DNA of 64,000 nucleotides from Gemella haemolysans (GTDB lineage Bacteria; Bacillota; Bacilli; Staphylococcales; Gemellaceae), in contig NZ_CP050965.1 of NCBI RefSeq assembly GCF_012273215.1, positions 434,001 to 498,000 of the forward strand, read 5' to 3'. The notes beneath the pieces are model-generated. The model searched no databases, was not told the origin of the DNA, and was given only the letters and a program-made list of their open reading frames with translations. Below, piece after piece: positions 35,546 through 43,666 of the stretch (its first letter is position 1; each line of letters starts with the position of its first letter). A program made the position numbers and the translations under genes.

Positions 35546-36991
35546 ATGAGAATAAAAAGAAGAAATGGAAATGGAGTATTATTAGTAATATTTGCACTAC
35601 TATTATTATTAGTAATAGGAGGGCTTATAAACTTCATTGGAGAAAAAATGAATCCTTCGGCTGGTGCTCAGAATAATATTACTATTTCTAAAGAAATAGA
35701 GCTGAGAACAGGTCCGGATGATACATATCCAGTATTAAAAAAAGTAACTGCTGGGGATAATGTTGAAATGCTAAGTAAGTCGGATACTTGGTATGAGATT
35801 AAGACAAATGATAGTTTTGTTGGATGGGTACCAGGATGGAGCATTTTGGGAAGTGGACAGAAGAGCCCTGAAGATCAAAATAAAGAAAAGCTAAAATCTT
35901 ATTCAATATTATTAAATCCAGTAACAAAACAAGATGAAGGTGTTGATTATAAAGGAGTACACGCTAAGTCTTATAATCTAAAAGTCGCTAAACAGTTAAA
36001 AGAATTATTAGAAAAAGATGGTATAAAAGTGATTTTAACTAGGGACAATGATGACGTTTCTCCTACAAAAGAAGAAATAACAAAAATTGCCGCAGAAAAT
36101 TCAATAGAATTGTTAATGGACATAGATACTATAAATACTAGCAATAAAGATAGTTTCGGAGTAAAAATATACTACGGAACTCAACAGTCTGCAATAGTAG
36201 CGAGAAGCATCGAGAAAAATCTTTCAGATCACTATTTATCAAAAGTATCGTCTTCTGAAAAACAAGGGAATTTTTCTCAACTTAGTGATAAATTACCACA
36301 AGTAAAAGTTATATCAGCAAATTTAGATAAAAAAGTTGATGTAGACCTATTGAATAATGAAACTGTGAATAAGCAGTATATAGATTCATTAAAAGAGGGA
36401 ATCAAGGGTTACCTATATTATCTAATAAATGTAGATAATTATAATGCTAAGAGAAAAGAACAGCTACTAAACTTACCTCAAAAAGGTCTTTCTGTTCCTA
36501 TGTATTATATGAAACAAGATGCATATAAAAATATTTCATATGGATTAGATAGTAAGAAAACAATCGAGACTAATGGAGATGCTATTCTTTCACTTGCTAT
36601 GATTGCAAAGTACATAGGTAAAGATGAAGCAACAGTAGAAGAACTTGCGTCTTGGGCAGGAAATAAATACTATATTAAAAATCAAGGAACACAACCTACA
36701 ATTGTCCCAGCTTTCGCAGATAAGTATAATCTTAAGGTTGAAAGAGTTGAGATGGACAAATTAATTGAAAATATAGAGAGTGCTATAAAAGACAATAAGC
36801 CAGTTCTTGTTAGATTAAAATCTGGTGTATTCGGTGATAGAGTAACGTACAAAGTTATTAGAGGCTTTGAAGATGATAAATTCTATATAAATGATCCAAA
36901 TGATGATGATGTAAAACTTACAAGTTATAATGGATTTACAGAAAATGATCTAAAAAATAATATTGCTCAAGCATGGGTGTTTAGTAAATAA
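35546..36991 (+). CDS. LytH-like SH3/amidase-fold/C39-fold membrane protein, probably a pseudoenzyme
   Basis: A 481-residue protein in the rel-dtd-lytH position known from staphylococci. Domains: N-terminal membrane anchor (about 10-30); SH3b wall-binding domain (about 45-100, ELRTGPDDTYPVLKKV resembles LytH); an amidase_3-like fold (about 118-292, with NLKVAKQLKELLEKDGIKVILTRDND); and a C39_2-like papain fold (about 313-481). Catalytic residues appear lost. The zinc motif DPGHGG is replaced by NPVTKQ (124-129), the catalytic-site Glu by Ala in HAKSYNL, and SIHxD by DIDTI (192-196). The protein has no cysteine at all, so the C39 fold cannot be a cysteine protease. A binding or scaffolding role at the wall is likely. 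IS copy 2 splits its terminator. Confidence 0.8.
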   Translation: MRIKRRNGNGVLLVIFALLLLLVIGGLINFIGEKMNPSAGAQNNITISKEIELRTGPDDTYPVLKKVTAGDNVEMLSKSDTWYEIKTNDSFVGWVPGWSILGSGQKSPEDQNKEKLKSYSILLNPVTKQDEGVDYKGVHAKSYNLKVAKQLKELLEKDGIKVILTRDNDDVSPTKEEITKIAAENSIELLMDIDTINTSNKDSFGVKIYYGTQQSAIVARSIEKNLSDHYLSKVSSSEKQGNFSQLSDKLPQVKVISANLDKKVDVDLLNNETVNKQYIDSLKEGIKGYLYYLINVDNYNAKRKEQLLNLPQKGLSVPMYYMKQDAYKNISYGLDSKKTIETNGDAILSLAMIAKYIGKDEATVEELASWAGNKYYIKNQGTQPTIVPAFADKYNLKVERVEMDKLIENIESAIKDNKPVLVRLKSGVFGDRVTYKVIRGFEDDKFYINDPNDDDVKLTSYNGFTENDLKNNIAQAWVFSK

Positions 36992-36997
36992 AAATAT

Positions 36998-37017
36998 AGA
37001 TTAACTTAGATAATCTC
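36998..37017 (+). terminator. Left arm of a terminator split by IS copy 2
   Basis: Positions 36998-37010 form the left arm and 37011-37015 the loop of a hairpin whose right arm and T run lie beyond the IS at 38537-38555. Removing the IS and one 8-bp duplication restores a 13-bp stem with one G-T pair, a 5-base loop and seven T, directly after the LytH-like gene. Confidence 0.85.
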
Positions 37018-38530
37018 GGTTGTATACTAAATCCGGGGCATGGAAAAATTCCAGCCCCGGATTTCAATTTTTATATACAAAAAGACAAATACCCAATATA
37101 ATTAAAGTGTAGAAAAATAATTAACTAAGAAAGGATATTTGTCATGTCTAATTTTATCACAAATTTACTATTAATAAAAGACCAAAATATAACTATGGAT
37201 GATAAACTTGATTTAATTAATGTAGACGGTCAAGATACATTCGTATTTCATGGGACTTTATCATACAATCCAAAGTGTTGTACAAACTGTGGTTGTATAA
37301 AAGAAGGAAATAATATAGTTAAAAATGGATTCACAGATCCATTAAAAGTAGCTTTATTAAAGATATCAGAATGCCCTACATATCTACGATTAAAGAAACA
37401 ACGCTTTAAATGTAAAGAATGTAATTCTAAGTTTTGTGCTGAAACATTATTTGTACAAAAACACTGCAGTATATCTAAAAATCTTATATTTCACATTATG
37501 AAGAATCTTTCTAAGACAATATCATTTAAAGATATAGCTGAATTAAGTAATGTATCAGTATCTACAGTAGTAAGAGTAATGAAATCATGTAGAGAAGCCG
37601 TAGAAATTAAGACTCATTCAAACCTACCAGAACACCTATGTTTTGATGAGATAAAGTCAACTAAAGACAGTAAAAATGGAATGAGCTTCGTATTCTTAGA
37701 TGCTAAAACACATGATTTTATAGATATTGTAGATGGAAGAACTCAACATATATTAAAACAGTACTTTATGAGATATCCAAGGAAAGTAAGAAAGAAAGTA
37801 AAAACAATCTGTATAGATATTTACCCTCCTTATATGAATATGATTAGAGAGATGTTTCCTAACGCTAAAATAATTATAGATAGATTCCATATGGTACAAA
37901 ATATTAATAGAGAATTAAATAAAGCTAGAATAAAACTAATGAACCAATATAAGAATAAAAAAAGTTCTACTTACACTATTTTAAAGAACTTCTGGAAAGT
38001 AATATTAGAAGATAGAGATAAAGTAAATTCAACAAAAACATTCTATTCTAGAAGCTTTAAACGCTATGTAACTAGAAAAGAAGTATTAGATTATATATTA
38101 GCTATAGATGATGAATTTACACCTAGCTATGAGAGAGTGCATGAGATAAGAGAAGCTATTAAGGCTAAAGATTCTGTAGAATTAGAGAAGTATATAGATA
38201 TGGATACTAGAGGATTATCTAAAGGTGTATCTAAAGCTATAAATACTATGAAAAAGCACAAAGAGTATATGCTTAATGCTGTTAAATATAAGTATTCTAA
38301 TGGTCCATTAGAAGGATTTAATAATAAAATAAAACTACTAAAGAGAGTATCTTATGGATATTCTAGCTTTAGTAATTTCAGATTACGCATTTTAATTATG
38401 TCTAGATTATTTGTTTCTGAGTATAAAAATAATGTCAAACTTAAAGAAAACAAGAAAAAATCTAAGCAGCAAAATGCTGCCTAGATTTCATTTCCTATTT
38501 TTCTCCATGCCCCGAATTTGACAAAGAGCC
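37018..38530 (+). mobile_element. ISL3-family insertion sequence, copy 2
   Basis: A 1513-bp element with the same ends as copy 1 in opposite orientation, flanked by the 8-bp duplication ATAATCTC (37010-37017 and 38531-38538). The transposase proteins are identical, and the noncoding ends I compared are identical base for base. The target duplication covers the loop of an intrinsic terminator. Confidence 0.96.
37144..38484 (+). CDS. ISL3-family transposase
   Basis: A 446-residue protein identical to the product of 2822-4162: two cysteine clusters, a helix-turn-helix and a DDE-type catalytic domain. The frame is complete. The last codons and the stop lie within an imperfect hairpin (38458-38471 with 38475-38488) that probably ends its transcript. 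Confidence 0.95.
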   Translation: MSNFITNLLLIKDQNITMDDKLDLINVDGQDTFVFHGTLSYNPKCCTNCGCIKEGNNIVKNGFTDPLKVALLKISECPTYLRLKKQRFKCKECNSKFCAETLFVQKHCSISKNLIFHIMKNLSKTISFKDIAELSNVSVSTVVRVMKSCREAVEIKTHSNLPEHLCFDEIKSTKDSKNGMSFVFLDAKTHDFIDIVDGRTQHILKQYFMRYPRKVRKKVKTICIDIYPPYMNMIREMFPNAKIIIDRFHMVQNINRELNKARIKLMNQYKNKKSSTYTILKNFWKVILEDRDKVNSTKTFYSRSFKRYVTRKEVLDYILAIDDEFTPSYERVHEIREAIKAKDSVELEKYIDMDTRGLSKGVSKAINTMKKHKEYMLNAVKYKYSNGPLEGFNNKIKLLKRVSYGYSSFSNFRLRILIMSRLFVSEYKNNVKLKENKKKSKQQNAA

Positions 38531-38536
38531 ATAATC

Positions 38537-38555
38537 TCTAGGTTAATCTTTTTTT
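38537..38555 (+). terminator. Right arm and T run of the terminator split by IS copy 2
   Basis: Complementary to 36998-37010 and followed by a T run. Alone it cannot terminate, so transcripts leaving the IS may read into the marR-ABC operon promoter region that begins 20 bases downstream. Confidence 0.8.
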
Positions 38556-38574
38556 ATTAAAATCAAAATTTCTA

Positions 38575-38640
38575 TTGACTAAAAGTGTAAAATAAAATAT
38601 AATAGTTAACATGATTAACTAATTAGTTAATATTGTGAAC
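38575..38640 (+). promoter_or_regulatory. Promoter and MarR-type operator of the ABC exporter operon
   Basis: TTGACT (38575-38580), 17-base spacer, TATAAT (38598-38603), immediately followed by a perfect 18-bp palindrome ATTAACTAATTAGTTAAT (38614-38631), which extends as an imperfect palindrome over 38605-38640. Its position over the transcription start fits autorepression by the MarR protein encoded next. Confidence 0.8.
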
Positions 38641-38667
38641 TATTATATTTAATAAAGGAGGTAGAAA

Positions 38668-39132
38668 ATGAGCAAGAGTGAAATATCATATCATCAGGCA
38701 ATCGATATGATGGAAGAATTCAGACAAATAATGAAAAGAATTCATAAAAAAAATAATGCACCTATTAGAAAACCAGAGTTTCAAGCAATGTTATTTTTAT
38801 CATGTAAAGAAAAAATTACAATGCAAGAATTGGGTGAAGAATTATGTGTGACAAAGCCTAGGGTAACAGCTCTAGTAAGTGAGCTATTAGAAAAAGATTT
38901 TGTAGTTCAAAGTATAGATGAAAAAGATAAAAGGAAAAAATATATAAAGTTATCTGAAAGAGGAATCGAATATCTTGAATCACATAAAAAAGCTTATGAA
39001 GTATGGTTCAAATCTATGTGGGATAAATTTGATGCTAGAGAAAAGGAAGCTTTTAATATACTATTAACAAAAACAAATCTAGTATTACGAGAAGAAATAC
39101 AAGATAAGGAGGATAACAATGAAACTAATTAA
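38668..39132 (+). CDS. MarR-family transcriptional regulator
   Basis: A 154-residue winged helix-turn-helix protein. TMQELGEELCVTKPRVTALVSELLEKDFV (about 52-80) is the recognition region, followed by the wing DEKDKRKKYIKLSERG. It is encoded first in an operon with two ABC exporter genes and overlaps the first by 14 bases, so it most likely represses this operon through the palindrome at its promoter and responds to an exported compound. AAAGGAGGT precedes the ATG. Confidence 0.9.
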   Translation: MSKSEISYHQAIDMMEEFRQIMKRIHKKNNAPIRKPEFQAMLFLSCKEKITMQELGEELCVTKPRVTALVSELLEKDFVVQSIDEKDKRKKYIKLSERGIEYLESHKKAYEVWFKSMWDKFDAREKEAFNILLTKTNLVLREEIQDKEDNNETN

Positions 39133-41272
39133 ATATTTAAAGGGTTTCTTAGTGCCGATGATCTTTCTAGTTGCAATATTGGGGGTTCGTGTTGTTGCAG
39201 AGCTTGCGCTTCCAACTTACACAAGTAATATTGTCGATAAAGGTATTCAACAAAGTGGTATTGAAGATGCCGTTCCGGAAAAAATAAGTGAAAAATCATT
39301 TAGAGAATTGCAATTATTTATGACTGATGATGAAATTAAAAAAGTTTTATCTAAATATGCAAGAGACGGTGATGTTTATAAACTGGATACTATAAATGAT
39401 AAAGAACGTAGTGAATTAAATGATATATTAAAAAATACTATGACTGTAGTATCTGGTGCAAAATCTGAAAATCTAGACTTAGCTAAGGTCGAAGAAGGAG
39501 TAAAACTAGGTTTAGTTAAAAAAGCTAGCTTAATTGAACAAAAAAATAAATCAATTAGTGATTTAGGAAGTTCAGCCGATATGATTACAAAACAAGCTGG
39601 AATTCGTTATGTTAAAGAAGAATATAGAAATAATGTTGGTATTGATACTAATGAAATTAGAAAAAATTATCTAAAAGAAGTTGGAATCATGATGATAATC
39701 GTAACATTTATTTCAGGTGTTGGAAGTGTTATTTCGAACTTTATAGCGAGTAGAATTTCTTCAAAGATAGCTTATAATTTACGTGAAAAACTGTATAATA
39801 AGGTATTATCATTTTCTAAACAAGATATCGATAAGTTTTCAACTGCTTCATTAATCACAAGAAGTACGAATGATATTCAACAAATTCAGAATGCTTTAAA
39901 TATGATGTTATTTATTGCAATTTATGCTCCGATGATGGCAGTATACGGAGTATACAAAGTTACACAAACAGATACAGGTATGACATGGATAATTGCGTTA
40001 GGTGTAGGTATCCTAGGTTTAACATTAGGAATAATCTCATTCTTAGTAATGCCTAAATTCAAAATTATGCAAAAACTTATTGATAGAGTTAACTTAGTAA
40101 CTCGTGAAGCATTAACTGGTATATCTGTAATTCGTGTTTTCGGTCGTGAAAAATATGAAGAAGAAAGATTTGATAAAGAAAATATTGTTCTTAAAAATGA
40201 ACAACTTTTCATCAACAGAACATTGTCAGCACTTATGCCGATGATTATGTTAATAATGAATGGAATTGCATTATTAATAATCTGGGTTGGTGGAAAGAAT
40301 ATAGATGCTGGTAGTATTCAAGTTGGAGATATGATGGCATTTATAACTTATACAATGCAGATAGTAATGTCATTCTTGTTCTTTACATTCTTAATGATGC
40401 AACTACCTCGTGCTGAAGTTGCTGCTGGTCGTATCAATGAAGTATTGGCTACTGATGTAACTGTTGTAGATAGCGAAAACATTGATGACAGTAAACTACA
40501 AGATGTGAAAGGAAATCTTAAATTTGACAATGTTAGCTTCACATTTGATGGTGCTGATAGTCCAGTGTTAAGTAATATTAGTTTTGAAGCAGAAGCAGGA
40601 AAAACTACAGCAATTATAGGAAGTACTGGTAGTGGTAAATCTACATTGCTTCACTTAATCCCAAGATATTTTGATGCTAATGAAGGTGAGATTTCAATTG
40701 ATGGAGTTAATATCAGAGATATAAGCTTAAGTAAATTAAGAGACATATTAGGATTTGTTCCTCAAAAAGGAGTATTATTCAGTGGTAATATTGAATCAAA
40801 TATTAAATTTGCTGATGAAAATATTTCAGATGAACAAATGAGAAAAGCTGCTGAAATTGCTCAAGCGATAGAATTTATTAATGAAAAAGAAGATAAATTT
40901 AATAGTGAAATTTCACAGGGGGGATCAAATGTTTCTGGAGGACAAAAACAACGTCTTTCAATTGCTCGTGCGCTAGCAAAAAATCCAAAGATTCTACTTT
41001 TTGATGATAGTTTCTCAGCATTAGATTACAAAACAGATGTTAAATTAAGAAAAACTTTAAGAGAAGAAATGGCTGGGGTAACTACTATTATAGTAGCTCA
41101 ACGTATCGCAACAATTCTAAATGCTGATAAGATTATCGTAATGAATGAAGGTAAGATTGTAGGAATTGGAAAACACCAAGAACTTCTAGAAAGTTGTCCA
41201 ACGTATTTAGAAATTGCAGAAAGTCAACTTAGTGAAGAAGAATTAAAAAAAGGAGGTAAACATCATGGATAG
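39119..41272 (+). CDS. ABC exporter half-transporter, degenerate-site subunit
   Basis: A 717-residue half-transporter with a membrane domain fused to an ATPase, of the type IV heterodimeric multidrug exporter group (EfrA/BmrC/TM287-like). Walker A GSTGSGKS is at 501-508 and the signature VSGGQ at 605-609. Walker B LLFDDSFSALD has aspartate (D630) instead of the catalytic glutamate, so this half contributes the degenerate ATP site. An unusually long hydrophilic segment (about residues 35-185) lies between the first two helices and would be extracellular. It overlaps the next gene by 8 bases. Confidence 0.9.
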   Translation: MKLIKYLKGFLVPMIFLVAILGVRVVAELALPTYTSNIVDKGIQQSGIEDAVPEKISEKSFRELQLFMTDDEIKKVLSKYARDGDVYKLDTINDKERSELNDILKNTMTVVSGAKSENLDLAKVEEGVKLGLVKKASLIEQKNKSISDLGSSADMITKQAGIRYVKEEYRNNVGIDTNEIRKNYLKEVGIMMIIVTFISGVGSVISNFIASRISSKIAYNLREKLYNKVLSFSKQDIDKFSTASLITRSTNDIQQIQNALNMMLFIAIYAPMMAVYGVYKVTQTDTGMTWIIALGVGILGLTLGIISFLVMPKFKIMQKLIDRVNLVTREALTGISVIRVFGREKYEEERFDKENIVLKNEQLFINRTLSALMPMIMLIMNGIALLIIWVGGKNIDAGSIQVGDMMAFITYTMQIVMSFLFFTFLMMQLPRAEVAAGRINEVLATDVTVVDSENIDDSKLQDVKGNLKFDNVSFTFDGADSPVLSNISFEAEAGKTTAIIGSTGSGKSTLLHLIPRYFDANEGEISIDGVNIRDISLSKLRDILGFVPQKGVLFSGNIESNIKFADENISDEQMRKAAEIAQAIEFINEKEDKFNSEISQGGSNVSGGQKQRLSIARALAKNPKILLFDDSFSALDYKTDVKLRKTLREEMAGVTTIIVAQRIATILNADKIIVMNEGKIVGIGKHQELLESCPTYLEIAESQLSEEELKKGGKHHG

Positions 41273-43055
41273 AGATACAAAAATCGAAAAAGCAACTAAT
41301 TTTTCTGGAACATTAAAAAGAATTATCAAATTGATGTTTACACAGTATAAATTCTCAAGCATATTGATAGTATTCTTTGCATTAGCTAGTACTGTATTTG
41401 GTATAGTAGGACCTAAGATTATGGGGAAAGCAACTACAGAACTTTTTGAAGGATTAGTAGCTAAGATTAGTAATGAAGGTAGTATTAACTTTGAGAAAAT
41501 AGCTGGAATATTGCTTACTGTATTAGGTTTATATATACTTTCATCATTATTTATGTTTATTCAAGGTTGGTTAATGAGTAATATTTCTCAACAAATGACT
41601 TATGACATTCGTAAAGATATTAGTAAGAAAATAAATACTTTACCTGTTGAATACTTTGAACAACGTACAGTAGGTGAAACTTTATCACGTGTAACAAACG
41701 ACGTAGATACGTTAGGTCAATCGCTAAACCAAAGTTTTACACAAATTATTTCTAATACGGCGACTGTATTAGGTGTTCTTGTAATGATGTTTACAATAAG
41801 TCCTCTAATGACATTAATTGCGTTAGCTTTAATTCCAGTTTCGGGGATATTATTAGGTGCTATAACAAAATGGAGTCAAAAATATTTCAAAAGCCAGCAA
41901 GATATGCTTTCTGATGTCAATGGGCAGGTTGAAGAAAGCTTTGCGGGTCAAAATATCATAGCAGCATTTAACTACAAAGAAAAAAGTGTTAAAGAATTTA
42001 ATGATAAAAATGAGCAATTATATACATCATCATGGAAAGCAAACTTTTTCTCAGGATTAATGTTCCCTGTGATTAACTTTGTTGGTAACCTTGGTTATGT
42101 TGGTATTGTATTCTCTGGTGGATTATTAGTTTCTAAAGGAACTATTGGTGTAGGTGATATTCAAGCCTTTATCCAATATATAAGAAACTTTACTCAGCCG
42201 ATTGGTCAAATAGCTCAGTCTATGTCAGAAATTCAAAAAATGGCTGCAGCAGGGGAAAGAGTATTTGAGTTCTTGGATGCTAAAGATGAAGAAGATGCAG
42301 AAGTTCTTGAAACAGTTACTAATAAAGAAGGTAATGTTGTATTTGATAAAGTTAAATTTGGCTATGTTGAAGACCAAATAATTATTAAAAACTTCACAAG
42401 TGATGTTAAAAAAGGTGAGATGATCGCTATAGTTGGTCCTACAGGTGCTGGAAAGACTACAATGGTTAAACTACTTATGAGGTTCTATGATAATAATGGT
42501 GGAAATATCTTTATTGATGGAAAAGATATTTCTAAATTAGATAGAGCTGAGCTTCGTTCTTACTTCACAATGGTACTGCAAGACACATGGTTATTTAAAG
42601 GGACAATAATGGAAAACCTTCGCTATGGTCGCTTGGATGCGACTGACGAAGAAGTAATAGAAGCGGCAAAAGCAGCACATATTCACCACTTTATTAAAAC
42701 ATTACCGGGTGGATATGATATGGAATTGAATGAAGATGCCTCAAATATATCGCAAGGACAGAAACAATTATTAACAATTGCTCGTGCAATACTTGCTGAT
42801 AAACCTATATTAATTCTTGACGAGGCAACTTCAAGTGTAGATACACGTACAGAAGTACTAATTCAAAAAGCTATGAATAAACTTATGGAAGGTCGTACTA
42901 CATTCGTTATAGCTCACCGTTTATCAACAATTAGAAATGCAGATAAGATTCTTGTGTTAAAAGATGGGGATATTATCGAACAAGGAAACCATGATGAGTT
43001 ATTAGAACAAAAAGGTTTCTATTCAGAATTATATCAAAGTCAATTTGAAGAATAA
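41265..43055 (+). CDS. ABC exporter half-transporter, catalytic subunit
   Basis: A 596-residue partner of the preceding gene with six helices and an ATPase domain: Walker A GPTGAGKT (391-398), Walker B LILDEATSSVD with catalytic E520, but a changed signature ISQGQ (495-499) instead of SGGQ. The complementary defects of the two subunits are the hallmark of heterodimeric exporters with one working ATP site (EfrB/BmrD/TM288-like). Likely substrates are drugs, antimicrobial peptides or lipids; not decided by sequence. AAAGGAGG lies inside the upstream gene. Confidence 0.9.
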   Translation: MDRDTKIEKATNFSGTLKRIIKLMFTQYKFSSILIVFFALASTVFGIVGPKIMGKATTELFEGLVAKISNEGSINFEKIAGILLTVLGLYILSSLFMFIQGWLMSNISQQMTYDIRKDISKKINTLPVEYFEQRTVGETLSRVTNDVDTLGQSLNQSFTQIISNTATVLGVLVMMFTISPLMTLIALALIPVSGILLGAITKWSQKYFKSQQDMLSDVNGQVEESFAGQNIIAAFNYKEKSVKEFNDKNEQLYTSSWKANFFSGLMFPVINFVGNLGYVGIVFSGGLLVSKGTIGVGDIQAFIQYIRNFTQPIGQIAQSMSEIQKMAAAGERVFEFLDAKDEEDAEVLETVTNKEGNVVFDKVKFGYVEDQIIIKNFTSDVKKGEMIAIVGPTGAGKTTMVKLLMRFYDNNGGNIFIDGKDISKLDRAELRSYFTMVLQDTWLFKGTIMENLRYGRLDATDEEVIEAAKAAHIHHFIKTLPGGYDMELNEDASNISQGQKQLLTIARAILADKPILILDEATSSVDTRTEVLIQKAMNKLMEGRTTFVIAHRLSTIRNADKILVLKDGDIIEQGNHDELLEQKGFYSELYQSQFEE

Positions 43056-43060
43056 TCAAG

Positions 43061-43095
43061 AAAGACATTTAGAGAATTATCTCTAGATGTCTTTT
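43061..43095 (+). terminator. Terminator of the marR-ABC operon
   Basis: A 14-bp stem (43061-43074 with 43081-43094, one G-T pair) and a 6-base loop; only a short T tract follows. Confidence 0.75.
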
Positions 43096-43107
43096 AATGT
43101 TATTTCT

Positions 43108-43157
43108 TTGACAATATAAAGTTAATAAAGTATAATTATCTCATATTCGAGATAATT
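43108..43157 (+). promoter_or_regulatory. Promoter and operator of marR2
   Basis: TTGACA (43108-43113), 17-base spacer, TATAAT (43131-43136), overlapped by an inverted repeat with perfect 9-bp arms AATTATCTC and GAGATAATT (43134-43142 and 43149-43157). A related repeat lies before the oxidoreductase gene at 43631-43651. Confidence 0.8.
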
Positions 43158-43196
43158 GTTAAAAGAAATATTTATAGTAAAAACAGGAGAATCCTT

Positions 43197-43604
43197 ATGA
43201 ATAATGAGTTTAAAGCCGTTATCGGAATAATGAGAGCAAGCAATTTATTAGTAGATGATTTAAAGAAAACTTTAAAGAATTATCCAATTAACGCGACTGA
43301 ATTTTCTGTTATGGAATTTTTATATAGTAAAGGTGAGAAGAGTATTCAAGAAATACGAGATAGAATATTGCTTGCTAGTGGTAGTGCAACTTATGTTGTT
43401 GATAGTCTTGAAAAAAAAGGTTATATTACAAGAAATGTTAGTCAAAAAGATAAAAGAGTAACTTATATAAGATTGACTGAAGAAGGAATGAAATTAATCG
43501 ATGATATTTTTCCAATTCATAAAAAAAATACTAAGAGAATTTTTGAAAAAATAAATGACAAAGAGTTAGTAATATTAAAAGAAATCTTAAAAAAAATAAA
43601 CTAG
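43197..43604 (+). CDS. MarR-family transcriptional regulator
   Basis: A 135-residue winged helix-turn-helix protein: SIQEIRDRILLASGSATYVVDSLEKKGYI (about 50-78) is the DNA-reading region, followed by a wing KDKRVTYIRLTEEG. It resembles the MhqR/YusO type that controls genes for quinone or electrophile stress. The operator at its own promoter and a related site before the next gene suggest it controls itself and the adjacent flavin oxidoreductase. Confidence 0.88.
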   Translation: MNNEFKAVIGIMRASNLLVDDLKKTLKNYPINATEFSVMEFLYSKGEKSIQEIRDRILLASGSATYVVDSLEKKGYITRNVSQKDKRVTYIRLTEEGMKLIDDIFPIHKKNTKRIFEKINDKELVILKEILKKIN

Positions 43605-43630
43605 AGGCTTACGCCTTTTTTAATAAATAA

Positions 43631-43651
43631 ATATCTTGAAATTGAGATAAT
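43631..43651 (+). promoter_or_regulatory. Second MarR2-like operator before the oxidoreductase gene
   Basis: ATATCTTGAAATTGAGATAAT has half-sites TATCT and AGATA in the same spacing as the operator at 43134-43157. It lies 15 bases before the oxidoreductase start, overlapping the approach to its ribosome binding site. A weak hairpin (AGGC/GCCT with T run, about 43604-43622) separates the genes. Confidence 0.6.
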
Positions 43652-43666
43652 ATAGGAGGATATAAA

